Assembly (NCBI RefSeq): GCF_900182735.1
Contig: NZ_FXTU01000006.1
Coordinates: forward strand, 1 to 64,000
DNA: 64,000 bases
Source: Laceyella tengchongensis
Lineage (GTDB): Bacteria > Bacillota > Bacilli > Thermoactinomycetales > Thermoactinomycetaceae
Direction of reading: 5' to 3'
Every line of letters begins with the position of its first letter. Position 1 is the first letter of the stretch. The position numbers were made by a program, and so were the translations under genes. Of this stretch, positions 42,718 to 51,823 are shown in pieces. The notes under the pieces were generated by a model, which was given only the letters and a program-made list of their open reading frames with translations, searched no databases and was not told the DNA's origin.

Positions 42718-43752
42718 ATGGACGTAGCACAATATCACTTTGAATTGCCGCAAGAATTAATCGCCCAAACCCCGATCAAGGACCGGACGGGCTCCCGCCT
42801 CATGGTGGTTGACCGCAAGCGCCAGACGTGGGAGCACACCCGGTTTCCGCATTTGCTTGATTATTTGGAAGCTGGAGACGTGTTGGTGCTGAATGACAGT
42901 CGGGTTCGGCCAGCCAGATTGATCGGAGTCAAAGAGGAGACGGGCGCCAAAATCGAACTGCTTTTGCTTAAGCCGCTTGGAGAAGACCGTTGGGAAGCGT
43001 TGGTCAAACCGGCCAAGCGAGTAAAAGAAGGAACGGTGGTCTGCTTTGGCGGCGGGCGTTTGCGGGCAGTGGCCGAGGCATCTACTGAGGTGGCGGGCGG
43101 CCGTGTGTTTCGCTTGGAATACGAGGTAGACGATGTAGAGTCGCTGTTTCAAGAATTGGGCCAAATGCCTCTGCCTCCTTACATTCATGAGCAATTGGAC
43201 GATCCGGAGCGTTATCAAACCGTTTTTTCTAGGGTGATTGGCTCGGCGGCGGCGCCCACGGCGGGATTGCATTTCACTCCGGAGTTGCTGGAGCAAGCGA
43301 AGCAAAAAGGGGTGAAACTGGCGTTTGTAACCCTTCACGTCGGCTTGGGCACATTTCGGCCGGTGACGGTGGAAAGAGTGGAAGATCATCACATGCATGC
43401 TGAGTATTATGAGCTGAACCAAGAAACAGCTGCCCTCATCAATGAGGCCAAGCGGCAAGGGAAGCGGGTAATTGCGGTCGGAACCACTTCTGTGCGCACA
43501 CTAGAAACGGTGGCCTCCCGCCACGGCGGAGAGGTGCGGGCCGATAGCGGCTGGACGGATATCTTCATCTATCCCGGTTATGTTTATCAGGTAGTTGACG
43601 GCTTGGTCACCAATTTCCACCTGCCGCAGTCTACCCTGCTTATGCTGGTGAGCGCTTTCGCGACAAGGGAATTGATCATGAAGGCTTACGAAGAAGCGGT
43701 GAAACAGCGGTACCGATTCTTCAGTTTTGGAGATGCGATGTTGATTATTTGA
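42718..43752 (+). CDS. queA: S-adenosylmethionine:tRNA ribosyltransferase-isomerase QueA
   Basis: This 344-residue enzyme adds the epoxycyclopentanediol ring to 7-aminomethyl-7-deazaguanine in tRNA, the penultimate step to queuosine. It has YHFELPQELIAQTPI at the N-terminus, VLVLNDSRVRPARL, AAPTAGLHFTPELL, VTLHVGLGTFRPV and a TNFHLPQSTLLMLVSAF motif near the end. AAGGGATC precedes ATG 42718; a longer ORF upstream runs through the leader hairpin and is rejected. tgt follows. Confidence 0.96.
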   Translation: MDVAQYHFELPQELIAQTPIKDRTGSRLMVVDRKRQTWEHTRFPHLLDYLEAGDVLVLNDSRVRPARLIGVKEETGAKIELLLLKPLGEDRWEALVKPAKRVKEGTVVCFGGGRLRAVAEASTEVAGGRVFRLEYEVDDVESLFQELGQMPLPPYIHEQLDDPERYQTVFSRVIGSAAAPTAGLHFTPELLEQAKQKGVKLAFVTLHVGLGTFRPVTVERVEDHHMHAEYYELNQETAALINEAKRQGKRVIAVGTTSVRTLETVASRHGGEVRADSGWTDIFIYPGYVYQVVDGLVTNFHLPQSTLLMLVSAFATRELIMKAYEEAVKQRYRFFSFGDAMLII

Positions 43753-43807
43753 TGTGATCATCTCTATAATGGTTATTAGCGACGCAAATTTGGTAGGAGG
43801 AAACATC

Positions 43808-44944
43808 TTGGCTGTTCGGTATGAACTGATTAAAACATGCAAGCAGTCTGGTGCCCGCTTGGGCCGTTTACATACACCGCACGGGACGATCGAAACGCCG
43901 ATCTTCATGCCTGTGGGAACGCAAGCCACCGTTAAGACAATGAGCCCGGAAGAATTGAAAGAGATGAACGCGCAAATTATCTTGTCCAACACTTATCATC
44001 TCTTTTTGCGTCCGGGGCATGACATTGTCAAAGAAGCGGGTGGCCTTCATTCCTTCATGAATTGGGATCGGCCCATCCTGACCGATAGCGGTGGATTTCA
44101 GGTGTTCAGCCTGAGCCAGCTGCGCAACATCACAGAAGAAGGGGTAACATTCCGTTCGCATTTAAGCGGGGAAAAGCTGTTCATCAGCCCGGAAAAGGCG
44201 ATGGAAATCCAAAACGCGCTCGGAGCGGATATCATCATGGCCTTTGATGAATGTCCGCCACACCCGGCTGAAAAAGCGTATGTTAAAGCTTCCACCGAAC
44301 GTACATACCGCTGGTTGAAGCGTTGCATCAAAGCGCACGCACGACCGCATGACCAGGCGCTGTTTGGGATTGTGCAAGGAGGCATGCATCAAGACCTGCG
44401 CGAAGAGAGTGCCAAGCAATTGGTGGAGTTGGACTTGCCGGGGTATGCGGTTGGTGGTTTGAGCGTAGGCGAGCCCAAAGAGGTCATGTATGAAGTGTTA
44501 TCTTATACCACACCACATCTGCCTGTGCACAAACCACGCTACTTGATGGGTGTAGGCTCGCCGGATGCCCTCATCCAAGGGGCGATTTTGGGGATTGACA
44601 TGTTTGACTGCGTATTGCCGACGCGTATTGCGCGCAACGGAACCACCATGACTAGCCAAGGCCGATTGGTAGTGCGCAACGCCAAATTCGCGCGGGATTA
44701 CACCCCACTTGATCCGGCATGTGATTGTTACACCTGCCGCAATTACACACGTGCGTACTTGCGCCATCTGATCAAGGCGGATGAAACGTTCGGGTTGCGC
44801 TTAACGACCTATCACAACCTGTATTTCCTGCTTAAGCTGATGGAGCAAGTGCGGCAAGCGATTCGCGAAGATCGCCTGCTTGATTTCCGCGATGAGTTCA
44901 TGATGAAGTATTATGGATCGTTAAGTCCGAATGCTGCTTTTTAA
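43808..44944 (+). CDS. tgt: tRNA-guanine transglycosylase
   Basis: This 378-residue TIM-barrel enzyme exchanges G34 for preQ1 in queuosine-type tRNAs. It has LTDSGGFQVFSL (catalytic base region), YAVGGLSVGEP, FDCVLPTRIARNG (nucleophile Asp) and the zinc site CDCYTC plus a later His. The start is TTG 43808 after AGGAGG at good spacing (B. subtilis Tgt has 381 residues). An ORF extension to 43754 is rejected. It follows queA, and yajC is next. Confidence 0.96.
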   Translation: MAVRYELIKTCKQSGARLGRLHTPHGTIETPIFMPVGTQATVKTMSPEELKEMNAQIILSNTYHLFLRPGHDIVKEAGGLHSFMNWDRPILTDSGGFQVFSLSQLRNITEEGVTFRSHLSGEKLFISPEKAMEIQNALGADIIMAFDECPPHPAEKAYVKASTERTYRWLKRCIKAHARPHDQALFGIVQGGMHQDLREESAKQLVELDLPGYAVGGLSVGEPKEVMYEVLSYTTPHLPVHKPRYLMGVGSPDALIQGAILGIDMFDCVLPTRIARNGTTMTSQGRLVVRNAKFARDYTPLDPACDCYTCRNYTRAYLRHLIKADETFGLRLTTYHNLYFLLKLMEQVRQAIREDRLLDFRDEFMMKYYGSLSPNAAF

Positions 44945-44963
44945 TTGAACAGGAGGGTAAATC

Positions 44964-45257
44964 ATGGGTCAACAATTAATGGGAATACTCCCTATGCTAT
45001 TGGTGTTTGTCGCTTTTTATTTCTTTTTGATCCGTCCACAACAAAAACGGCAGAAAGAGCGCAACCAGATGCTGAGCAATCTGAAAAAAGGGGACAAGGT
45101 TGTCACCATTGGTGGGTTGCACGGCACCATTGTGGATTTGAGTGAAGAGAAAGTTACGCTGAAAGTGAACGAAAACACCCGCTTGGTGTTTGAACGCTCG
45201 GCTATCAACAGTGTGGCTACCGCTGATGATGCGGCTGCTACCAAATCAGCGGAATAA
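44964..45257 (+). CDS. yajC: Preprotein translocase accessory protein YajC
   Basis: This 97-residue protein has one membrane helix (about 5-24), then FFLIRPQQKRQKERNQML and GDKVVTIGGLHGTIVDL, the YajC signature. It associates with the Sec translocase and SecDF. AGGAGGG precedes ATG 44964. It ends the queA-tgt-yajC group; secD and secF are about 10 kb downstream. Confidence 0.95.
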   Translation: MGQQLMGILPMLLVFVAFYFFLIRPQQKRQKERNQMLSNLKKGDKVVTIGGLHGTIVDLSEEKVTLKVNENTRLVFERSAINSVATADDAAATKSAE

Positions 45258-45269
45258 TGATCCGGGAAA

Positions 45270-45297
45270 CCCTTGGTAACGGGCCAAGGGCTTTTTC
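45270..45297 (+). terminator. Terminator after yajC
   Basis: CCCTTGG/CCAAGGG stem with a 7-nt loop followed by CTTTTTC. Confidence 0.8.
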
Positions 45298-45634
45298 TTA
45301 TGACCAATCCATACAAAACTGATTGGATTTAAATTGTTTTCATCAAACTATTGTTAATGTTAAATGTTAGTAAAAGGGGACCTGATCATGAATATCCCCC
45401 TATTTAAATACGGGGGAGGTCGCTTCAGCCCTGTGCCATCAGGCATAAAAAACGGAGAATACGGATTAAAAAATTCTTGTTGACAAGGTAGAGAAGACTT
45501 CTTATAATCGTTTTTAATAAGTAAGCGGCAATCCCATTTAACAAAACATATCATCTGACAAATCCTATTTTTCAACACGATTTGTTTGATTTTTAATCTT
45601 AAATCGCTTGGTATTGTCCATACGGATGGGGTTG
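45298..45634. other. AT-rich intergenic region before the leucine operon
   Basis: No convincing gene is seen here. The stretch holds a CCCCC/GGGGG hairpin (about 45396-45415) and one perfect sigma-A promoter (45480-45508), which points along the plus strand and would give an RNA reading into the T-box region or a short RNA of its own. Confidence 0.5.
45480..45508 (+). promoter_or_regulatory. Perfect sigma-A promoter P1
   Basis: TTGACA (45480-45485), a 17-nt spacer and TATAAT (45503-45508), matching consensus at every position. It lies 155 bp upstream of a second equally perfect promoter. Confidence 0.75.
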
Positions 45635-45663
45635 TTGACAAAGGATAAGTGAAGTTTTATAAT
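45635..45663 (+). promoter_or_regulatory. Perfect sigma-A promoter P2 of ilvE-leuABCD
   Basis: TTGACA (45635-45640), a 17-nt spacer and TATAAT (45658-45663). The RNA would start near 45670, at the head of the T-box leader. Confidence 0.85.
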
Positions 45664-45739
45664 GCACATAATAAATTGATAGAAAAGTAGCAATGTTCCT
45701 GCTTAAAAAATAACATAGTGGGTATTACCTCAGACCAAA

Positions 45740-46043
45740 AAGCGATGAAGAGGACTAGTAGAAGTGCAGAGTGTGTACAGAGAGCTGTCTCTAGGCTGAA
45801 AAGACGGTCACCCTCCCACTTCGAATCTCACCTTGGAGTTGCGCTTTTGAAAAGGGCTCAGCCCCCAAGTAAAAAGCGACGGTTGCCCCCGTTACCGGGC
45901 ATGAGTCGTTTGGACTCGCCGAGTCCGTTTTCGCGAGAAAGCGGAGAAGCTGAGTGGTACCGCGAAACCCTCGCCTCAGCAATCGAAACCGGCCGCACCT
46001 GACAGGAATGCGCGCCATTTGATTGTTGAGTCGGGGGTTTTTT
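45740..46043 (+). promoter_or_regulatory. T-box leader, predicted leucine specific
   Basis: The T-box core GAGTGGTACCGCG lies at about 45952-45964. Stem I shows AGTA before a GAAGTG/CACTTC helix, then GAAT-CTC-A, making CTC (Leu, 45827-45829) the likely specifier codon. The terminator pairs AACCCTCGCCTCAGCAATC (45966-45984) with 46021-46039 and ends in TTTTTT. Uncharged tRNA-Leu would favour the antiterminator and switch on ilvE-leuABCD. Confidence 0.88.
45966..46043 (+). terminator. Conditional terminator of the T-box
   Basis: A long stem with near-complete pairing of 45966-45984 and 46021-46039, followed by a T-run. It overlaps the T-box core region that forms the alternative antiterminator. 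Confidence 0.85.
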
Positions 46044-46080
46044 CATTTCCTTATTAATAAAACACAAGGGGGAGCTTAAC

Positions 46081-46980
46081 ATGCGGGAAAAATGGGTTTA
46101 CTTGAATGGTGAATTTGTTCCCAAGTCGGAGGCAGTGGTTTCCGTGTTTGACCATGGCTTTTTATACGGGGATGGGATCTTTGAGGGGATTCGCTGTTAT
46201 TCTGGCAACGTTTTTTGCCTGAAAGAACACATTGTCCGGCTATATGAGTCGGCCAAGTCGATCATGCTCGACATTCCGCTCACACCGGAGGAAATGGAAG
46301 CGGTCGTCGTTGAAACGCTTGAAAAGAATGGCCTGCCCGATGCTTATATTCGATTGGTTGTATCTCGCGGTGTGGGTGACCTGGGGTTGGACCCACGCAA
46401 TTGTAAACAGGCGAGCGTGATTGTCATTGCGGAAAAATTAAGTTTGTTTCCGCAGCGGTATTACGATGAGGGATTGGAAATTGTCACTGTTCCGACTCGT
46501 CGCAATGTCCCGGATGCGCTCAACCCCAAAATCAAATCATTGAATTACCTCAACAACGTCCTGGTGCGCCTAGAGGCAGCACGGGCAGGAGTGCATGAAG
46601 CGTTGACCCTCAATCAAGATGGATATGTGTGCGAAGGTTCTGGCGATAATATCTTTATTGTGAAAAACGGTAAAATCTGCACACCGCCGACCTATGTTGG
46701 CGCGCTGGAAGGGATTACGCGCAATGTGGTGATGGAGTTGTGCGAGACGTTTCAAATTCCTTGTGCGGAGGTTCCGTTTACACGGCACGATGTCTATGTG
46801 GCCGATGAAGTTTTCCTGACGGGCACAGCGGCAGAAATGATTCCGGTCGTGAATGTGGACGGTCGCATCATCGGCAGTGGGAAGCCGGGGCCCATTACGG
46901 CGAAGTTGACAGAGGCTTTCCGCCAACTTACGGTTCAGCGGGGCACAAAAGTGCCAGGGATGTTTTCGACAAGCGTGTGA
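46081..46980 (+). CDS. ilvE: Branched-chain amino acid aminotransferase
   Basis: This 299-residue fold-type IV PLP enzyme interconverts branched-chain amino acids and 2-oxo acids. Motifs: VFDHGFLYGDGIFEGIRCY, the PLP lysine in NPKIKSLNYLNNVL, and EGSGDNIFIVKNG. The start is ATG 46081 behind AGGGGGAG, just after the T-box terminator. First gene of the leucine operon; ilvBHC are not in the window. Confidence 0.95.
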   Translation: MREKWVYLNGEFVPKSEAVVSVFDHGFLYGDGIFEGIRCYSGNVFCLKEHIVRLYESAKSIMLDIPLTPEEMEAVVVETLEKNGLPDAYIRLVVSRGVGDLGLDPRNCKQASVIVIAEKLSLFPQRYYDEGLEIVTVPTRRNVPDALNPKIKSLNYLNNVLVRLEAARAGVHEALTLNQDGYVCEGSGDNIFIVKNGKICTPPTYVGALEGITRNVVMELCETFQIPCAEVPFTRHDVYVADEVFLTGTAAEMIPVVNVDGRIIGSGKPGPITAKLTEAFRQLTVQRGTKVPGMFSTSV

Positions 46981-47062
46981 ACCTGCGGGAAGCATGATTA
47001 GAAAAGTTGGCGATGGCGAGGGTGGAGCTTTCAAGATTTAAGGATGCAAAGGAGAGCGAAAA

Positions 47063-48610
47063 ATGGGAAAAATCGAGATTTTTGATACCACGTTGCGGGA
47101 TGGGGAGCAATCAGCCGGAGTCAATCTGCACGCAGATGAAAAGTTGGAGATCGCTTGCCAATTGGAGCGATTGGGTGTGGATGTGATGGAGGCGGGCTTC
47201 CCGGCGTCCTCACGAGGTGATTTCCTATCAGTACAAAGAATCGCCCGTACGATTCGAAAATGTTCTGTCGCCGCCTTGGCACGCTCCACGAAAAATGACA
47301 TCGATGCGGCCTGGGAGGCGATCAAAGAGGGGGGTAACCCCCGCATCCATGTATTTATCGCAACATCGCCGATCCATATGGAGCATAAGTTGCGGATGAC
47401 GCCAGAACAAGTAGTGCAAAAGGCGGTCGAGTCAGTCCGATATGCCGCGAACTTCACTAGCAATGTGGAATGGTCGGCTGAAGACGCGACGCGAAGCGAT
47501 TGGGATTTTCTCGTCGAGATTGTGACGAAAGTGATCGATGCGGGTGCGACAGTGGTCAATCTACCCGATACAGTCGGTTACGCCACGCCGCAAGAATATG
47601 CTGGGATGTTCCGCTATTTGCGGGAGCGAGTGCCCAACATCCACCGCGCCAAGCTTTCGGCCCACTGTCATGATGATCTGGGCTTGGCAGTGGCCAACTC
47701 CTTGGCATCAATCGAGGGAGGGGCGGAGCAGATCGAGTGCACAATTAATGGCATTGGTGAGCGGGCCGGCAACGCTTCACTCGAAGAAATCGCCATTGCG
47801 CTGGCCATTCGCAAACAAGTGTACCAAGCCGAAACAGGGCTGGAACTAAACCAAATAGTACGTACTAGCCGTTTGGTTAGTAAGTACACCGGCTTAGCTG
47901 TCCCTCCCAACAAAGCGGTGGTCGGAGCCAATGCGTTTGCGCATGAATCGGGCATTCATCAAGACGGAGTACTAAAAAACAAGCTGACCTATGAGATCAT
48001 CCGCCCAGAAATGATCGGCCTTTCTTCCAATGCCATCGTGCTCGGTAAGCATTCAGGCCGTCACGCGTTCCGAAACAAGTGTGAAGAATTGGGGATTCAA
48101 TTGGACGATGAACGGTTCCATCTTCTGTTCAAACACTTCAAAGAATTGACGGAAAAGCGCAAAGAGGTTACAGATGAGGATATCATGGCCCTGGCAGCTG
48201 ATTTGACTGGCAAAGAGAAAGGGGCCGATGCGTACGAACTCGTTTTTCTGCAAGTGCATTATGGCGCGCAAGGCGTATCCACGGCCACGATTGGAATCAA
48301 GACGCCAGAAGGGGAGTTCGTCCAAGAAGCGGCTACAGGAAACGGCAGTGTCGAAGCGATTTATCAGACGATCCAGCGCTTGCTTCCCGAGCCGATCGAG
48401 CTGATGGACTATCGCATCCAATCGACTACGTCTGGCATCGATTCGCTGGCAGAAGTCTATGTCAAAGTGAAGCACCAAGGCCATGTCGGAACAGGGCGTG
48501 GCATCGACAATGACGTGCTTGGCGCTTCGGCCAAAGCGTTGTTGGATGCGATCAACCGCATCATGGTAAAAGTGCGGGCAGGAGCTGTATTAGCGACGAA
48601 CCATCATTAA
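47063..48610 (+). CDS. leuA: 2-isopropylmalate synthase
   Basis: This 515-residue enzyme starts leucine synthesis from 2-oxoisovalerate and acetyl-CoA. The N-terminal TIM barrel has FDTTLRDGEQSAGVNL and the metal site SAHCHDDLGLAVANS; the GERAGNASLEEIA and HESGIHQDGVLK motifs follow. The C-terminal regulatory domain (about 390-510) suggests feedback by leucine. AAAGGAGAG precedes the ATG. Confidence 0.97.
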   Translation: MGKIEIFDTTLRDGEQSAGVNLHADEKLEIACQLERLGVDVMEAGFPASSRGDFLSVQRIARTIRKCSVAALARSTKNDIDAAWEAIKEGGNPRIHVFIATSPIHMEHKLRMTPEQVVQKAVESVRYAANFTSNVEWSAEDATRSDWDFLVEIVTKVIDAGATVVNLPDTVGYATPQEYAGMFRYLRERVPNIHRAKLSAHCHDDLGLAVANSLASIEGGAEQIECTINGIGERAGNASLEEIAIALAIRKQVYQAETGLELNQIVRTSRLVSKYTGLAVPPNKAVVGANAFAHESGIHQDGVLKNKLTYEIIRPEMIGLSSNAIVLGKHSGRHAFRNKCEELGIQLDDERFHLLFKHFKELTEKRKEVTDEDIMALAADLTGKEKGADAYELVFLQVHYGAQGVSTATIGIKTPEGEFVQEAATGNGSVEAIYQTIQRLLPEPIELMDYRIQSTTSGIDSLAEVYVKVKHQGHVGTGRGIDNDVLGASAKALLDAINRIMVKVRAGAVLATNHH

Positions 48611-48629
48611 CAGAAAGGATGTGGGAAGT

Positions 48630-49733
48630 ATGCGCGTTGCCGTGTTACCGGGTGACGGAATCGGTCCCGAGATCACGAGAGAGGCGGTGAATTTGCTGGA
48701 AGAAATCGTTCGCCTCTTTCAACGGAACATTGAAATTCAGTACGGGCAAATCGGTGGGGCAGCCATTGATGAAGAGGGGACGCCGTTGCCAAAAGCGACG
48801 CTTCAATTATGCCGCACCAGCGATGCCGTTTTGTTAGGGGCGGTTGGCGGCCCCAAGTGGGATGGCCAACCAGGTCATTTGCGCCCAGAAGCGGGCTTAC
48901 TCGCTTTGCGCAAAGAACTTGGGCTTTACGCCAATCTGCGTCCGATTACCGTCTTTGCTGGCTTGGAGGGAGCATCCCCGTTGAAGGGGGAGCTGTTGCA
49001 GGATGTAGACATGGTGATCGTGCGGGAGTTGACCGGTGGCTTATATTTTGGTACCCCGAAGGAACGTCGTCGGAGCGGGCAGGAATGGGAAGCAGTTGAC
49101 ACCTTGCACTACACAGAAGCGGAAATCGAGCGAATCTTGCGGCTCGGATTTGAGATGGCCCGCCAGCGTCGCCGCCTCCTGACATCGGTGGATAAAGCTA
49201 ACGTACTAGAAACTAGCCGGTTATGGCGGGAAACGGCGGAACGGTTGGCACTTGAATATCCCGATGTGACTTTGAACCACTTGTTGGTGGATAATGCGGC
49301 GATGCAATTGATCAAATGTCCAAGCCGTTTTGATGTGATCGTGACGGAAAACATGTTTGGGGACATATTGAGTGACGAAGCCGCGATGATCACTGGTTCG
49401 ATTGGTATGTTGCCTTCCGCCAGCCTCAGTGAGACGGGTCCGGGGCTGTATGAACCGATTCATGGCTCTGCGCCTGATATCGCGGGTCAAAACAAAGCCA
49501 ATCCATTGGCCATGTTTTTGTCCGTCGCCATGATGTTGCGCCAAACGGCGGGTTGGGCTAGAGAGGCGGATGCCATCCAATCCGCGATTGAGTCGGTACT
49601 GGCTGAAGGATGGCGAACGGAAGATTTGGGTGAGCCGGGAACGGCTCGCTTAACCACGTCGGAGATGGGAGCCAAGGTGCGCGAAGCATTGGCACAATAT
49701 GCAAAAAGGGGAGGGATCAGATGTGGCGGGTAA
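48630..49733 (+). CDS. leuB: 3-isopropylmalate dehydrogenase
   Basis: This 367-residue NAD-dependent enzyme has VAVLPGDGIGPEITREAV, GAVGGPKWD, the substrate arginines in the YANLRPI and VIVRELTGGLYFG segments, and DEAAMITGSIGMLPSASL. GGATGTGGG precedes ATG 48630; GTG 48621 lies within that site. It overlaps leuC by 11 bp. Confidence 0.96.
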   Translation: MRVAVLPGDGIGPEITREAVNLLEEIVRLFQRNIEIQYGQIGGAAIDEEGTPLPKATLQLCRTSDAVLLGAVGGPKWDGQPGHLRPEAGLLALRKELGLYANLRPITVFAGLEGASPLKGELLQDVDMVIVRELTGGLYFGTPKERRRSGQEWEAVDTLHYTEAEIERILRLGFEMARQRRRLLTSVDKANVLETSRLWRETAERLALEYPDVTLNHLLVDNAAMQLIKCPSRFDVIVTENMFGDILSDEAAMITGSIGMLPSASLSETGPGLYEPIHGSAPDIAGQNKANPLAMFLSVAMMLRQTAGWAREADAIQSAIESVLAEGWRTEDLGEPGTARLTTSEMGAKVREALAQYAKRGGIRCGG

Positions 49734-51141
49734 AACAATGTTTGATAAGATTTGGGAGCAACATGTGGTTGTCGCGGAAGAAGGCAAGCCGCATCTACTG
49801 TACATTGATTTGCATTTAGTGCATGAGGTCACCTCGCCGCAAGCGTTTGAAGGGTTGCGCATGGCTGGTAGGAAAGTGCGACGGCCTGAACTTACGTTCG
49901 CGACCATGGATCACAATGTGCCGACCGACAATCCATTTACAGTGACAGATCCGATAGCGGGCAAGCAGATTGAAACCTTGCAAATGAACTGTGAGGCGTT
50001 TGGGATTTCTTTGGCCGATTTGCATAGCGAAGAACAAGGGATTGTCCACGTCATCGGCCCGGAATTAGGGTTGACGCTACCAGGCAAGACGATTGTATGC
50101 GGAGATAGCCACACATCGACGCATGGCGCGTTTGGTGCACTGGCGTTCGGCATTGGTACTAGTGAACTGGAGCATGTGCTGGCGACTCAATGCTTGTGGC
50201 AAACAAAGCCTCGAACGCTGTTGGTTGAATTAACTGGTCGACCACGCCCAGGTGTGACCGCCAAAGATGTGATCCTCGGTTTGATCGCTCAATATGGGGT
50301 TGATTTCGGCACAGGCCATGTGATCCAATTTGCAGGTGAAGCAGTTCGAGCCATGTCGATGGAAGAACGGATGACCATCTGCAACATGTCGATTGAAGCC
50401 GGGGCCCGGGCAGGTCTGATCGAACCGGATGAGACGACGTTTGCTTATTTAAAAGGCCGTCCCTATGCGCCGAAGGGGGAGGATTTCGACGCCTGTGTGA
50501 AGTTGTGGCGGGAATTGGTTACAGATCCCGATGCGGTCTTCGACCGGGTGATCCAGTTTGATGTTTCTGCTTTGGAACCCCAGGTCACATGGGGAACCCA
50601 TCCCGGCATGGGCACTAGTATCAATGGTATCGTACCTGATCCTGATACCTTCCCCACAGAAATGGAACGGCTTGCGGCAAGGCAAGCGTTGGCTTACATG
50701 GGGCTTGAACCCGGCACCAAGATTTCGGACATCCCGATCCAGCACGTATTTATCGGCTCTTGTACCAACTCGCGGATAGAAGACCTGCGTCTTGCAGCAC
50801 AAGTGGTACGAGGACATAAGGTATCACCAAAAGTCCGGGCCATCGTGGTTCCCGGTTCAAAACAAGTTAAACGGCAAGCGGAACAGGAAGGATTGCATGA
50901 GATTTTCATCACAGCGGGTTTTGAATGGCGTGAGCCGGGTTGTAGTATGTGTTTGGCGATGAACCCCGATGTGGTACCGGCGGGGGAACGGTGTGCTTCC
51001 ACTTCAAATCGGAACTTTGAAGGAAGGCAAGGGCGGGGAGCGCGCACCCATCTCGTGTCTCCGGTCACAGCTGCCGCCGCGGCGATCGCTGGTCGATTTG
51101 TGGAGCCGGGGCAATTACAGAAGCTGGAGGAGGTTAACTGA
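49723..51141 (+). CDS. leuC: 3-isopropylmalate dehydratase large subunit
   Basis: This 472-residue aconitase-type subunit has the 4Fe-4S ligands in FIGSCTNSRIEDL and GCSMCLAMNPD, plus CGDSHTSTHGAFGALAFGIG. With LeuD it isomerises 2- to 3-isopropylmalate. GGGGAGGG lies 7 nt before GTG 49723, giving an N-terminus MAGKTMFDKIWEQHVV that fits other LeuC proteins. The one-base overlap with leuD implies coupling. Confidence 0.96.
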   Translation: MAGKTMFDKIWEQHVVVAEEGKPHLLYIDLHLVHEVTSPQAFEGLRMAGRKVRRPELTFATMDHNVPTDNPFTVTDPIAGKQIETLQMNCEAFGISLADLHSEEQGIVHVIGPELGLTLPGKTIVCGDSHTSTHGAFGALAFGIGTSELEHVLATQCLWQTKPRTLLVELTGRPRPGVTAKDVILGLIAQYGVDFGTGHVIQFAGEAVRAMSMEERMTICNMSIEAGARAGLIEPDETTFAYLKGRPYAPKGEDFDACVKLWRELVTDPDAVFDRVIQFDVSALEPQVTWGTHPGMGTSINGIVPDPDTFPTEMERLAARQALAYMGLEPGTKISDIPIQHVFIGSCTNSRIEDLRLAAQVVRGHKVSPKVRAIVVPGSKQVKRQAEQEGLHEIFITAGFEWREPGCSMCLAMNPDVVPAGERCASTSNRNFEGRQGRGARTHLVSPVTAAAAAIAGRFVEPGQLQKLEEVN

Positions 51142-51767
51142 TGGAGGTATTTGTTCGTCACCAAGGCATTGTTGCACCGTTGGATCGGCCTAATGTGGAT
51201 ACGGACGCAATCATTCCTAAACAGTTTTTGAAGCGGGTGGAGCGATCTGGGTTTGGACAATTTCTCTTCTATGATTGGCGCTATTTGCCCAATGGGGAAC
51301 CTGACCCGTCTTTCGTGCTGAATCAGCCACGTTATGCTGGAGCGAGCATCCTCCTCGCCCGCAACAATTTCGGTTGCGGATCATCGCGCGAGCACGCACC
51401 TTGGGCGCTGGCCGATTATGGTTTTAAAGTGATCATCGCCCCCTCGTTTGCCGACATTTTTCACAACAACTGTTTTAAGAATGGCATGTTGCCCATCGTG
51501 TTGCCAGAAAAGGATGTGGAGCACCTTTTCCAACAAGCGGGGCGGGGGCAGTACCGCTTGGAAGTGGATTTGGAAGCGCAAGTGGTGCGGGACGATGAAG
51601 GCACGACATGGAGATTCCAAGTCGACCCTTACCGGCGTGAGCGACTGCTGAAAGGCTTGGATGACATCGGTGCCACGCTACTTCACGCCGATCGCATCAC
51701 CGCTTATGAACAGTCGGCGAAAAAACCGTATCAAGATGTGTATCGCACCACGGGATCAGTAACCTAG
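51141..51767 (+). CDS. leuD: 3-isopropylmalate dehydratase small subunit
   Basis: This 208-residue swivel-domain subunit has DRPNVDTDAIIPKQFLK, NFGCGSSREHAPWALADYG and a NNCFKNGMLPI motif, all LeuD signatures. Last gene of the leucine operon, followed by a strong terminator. Confidence 0.96.
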   Translation: MEVFVRHQGIVAPLDRPNVDTDAIIPKQFLKRVERSGFGQFLFYDWRYLPNGEPDPSFVLNQPRYAGASILLARNNFGCGSSREHAPWALADYGFKVIIAPSFADIFHNNCFKNGMLPIVLPEKDVEHLFQQAGRGQYRLEVDLEAQVVRDDEGTTWRFQVDPYRRERLLKGLDDIGATLLHADRITAYEQSAKKPYQDVYRTTGSVT

Positions 51768-51771
51768 CACA

Positions 51772-51820
51772 ACAAACCGCCTTCTCTCGCCAATTGGACG
51801 GAGGAAGGCGGTTTGTGTTT
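51772..51820. terminator. Terminator after leuD
   Basis: ACAAACCGCCTTC pairs with GAAGGCGGTTTGT, followed by GTTTTGG. It sits only a few bases before the end of the convergent minus-strand gene and may serve both. Confidence 0.8.
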
Positions 51821-51823
51821 TGG

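Noticed and set aside
45360..45641. 93-codon minus-strand ORF in the intergenic region before the leucine operon
   Set aside because: No ribosome site, odd composition and it lies across a perfect promoter on the other strand; no family recognised.
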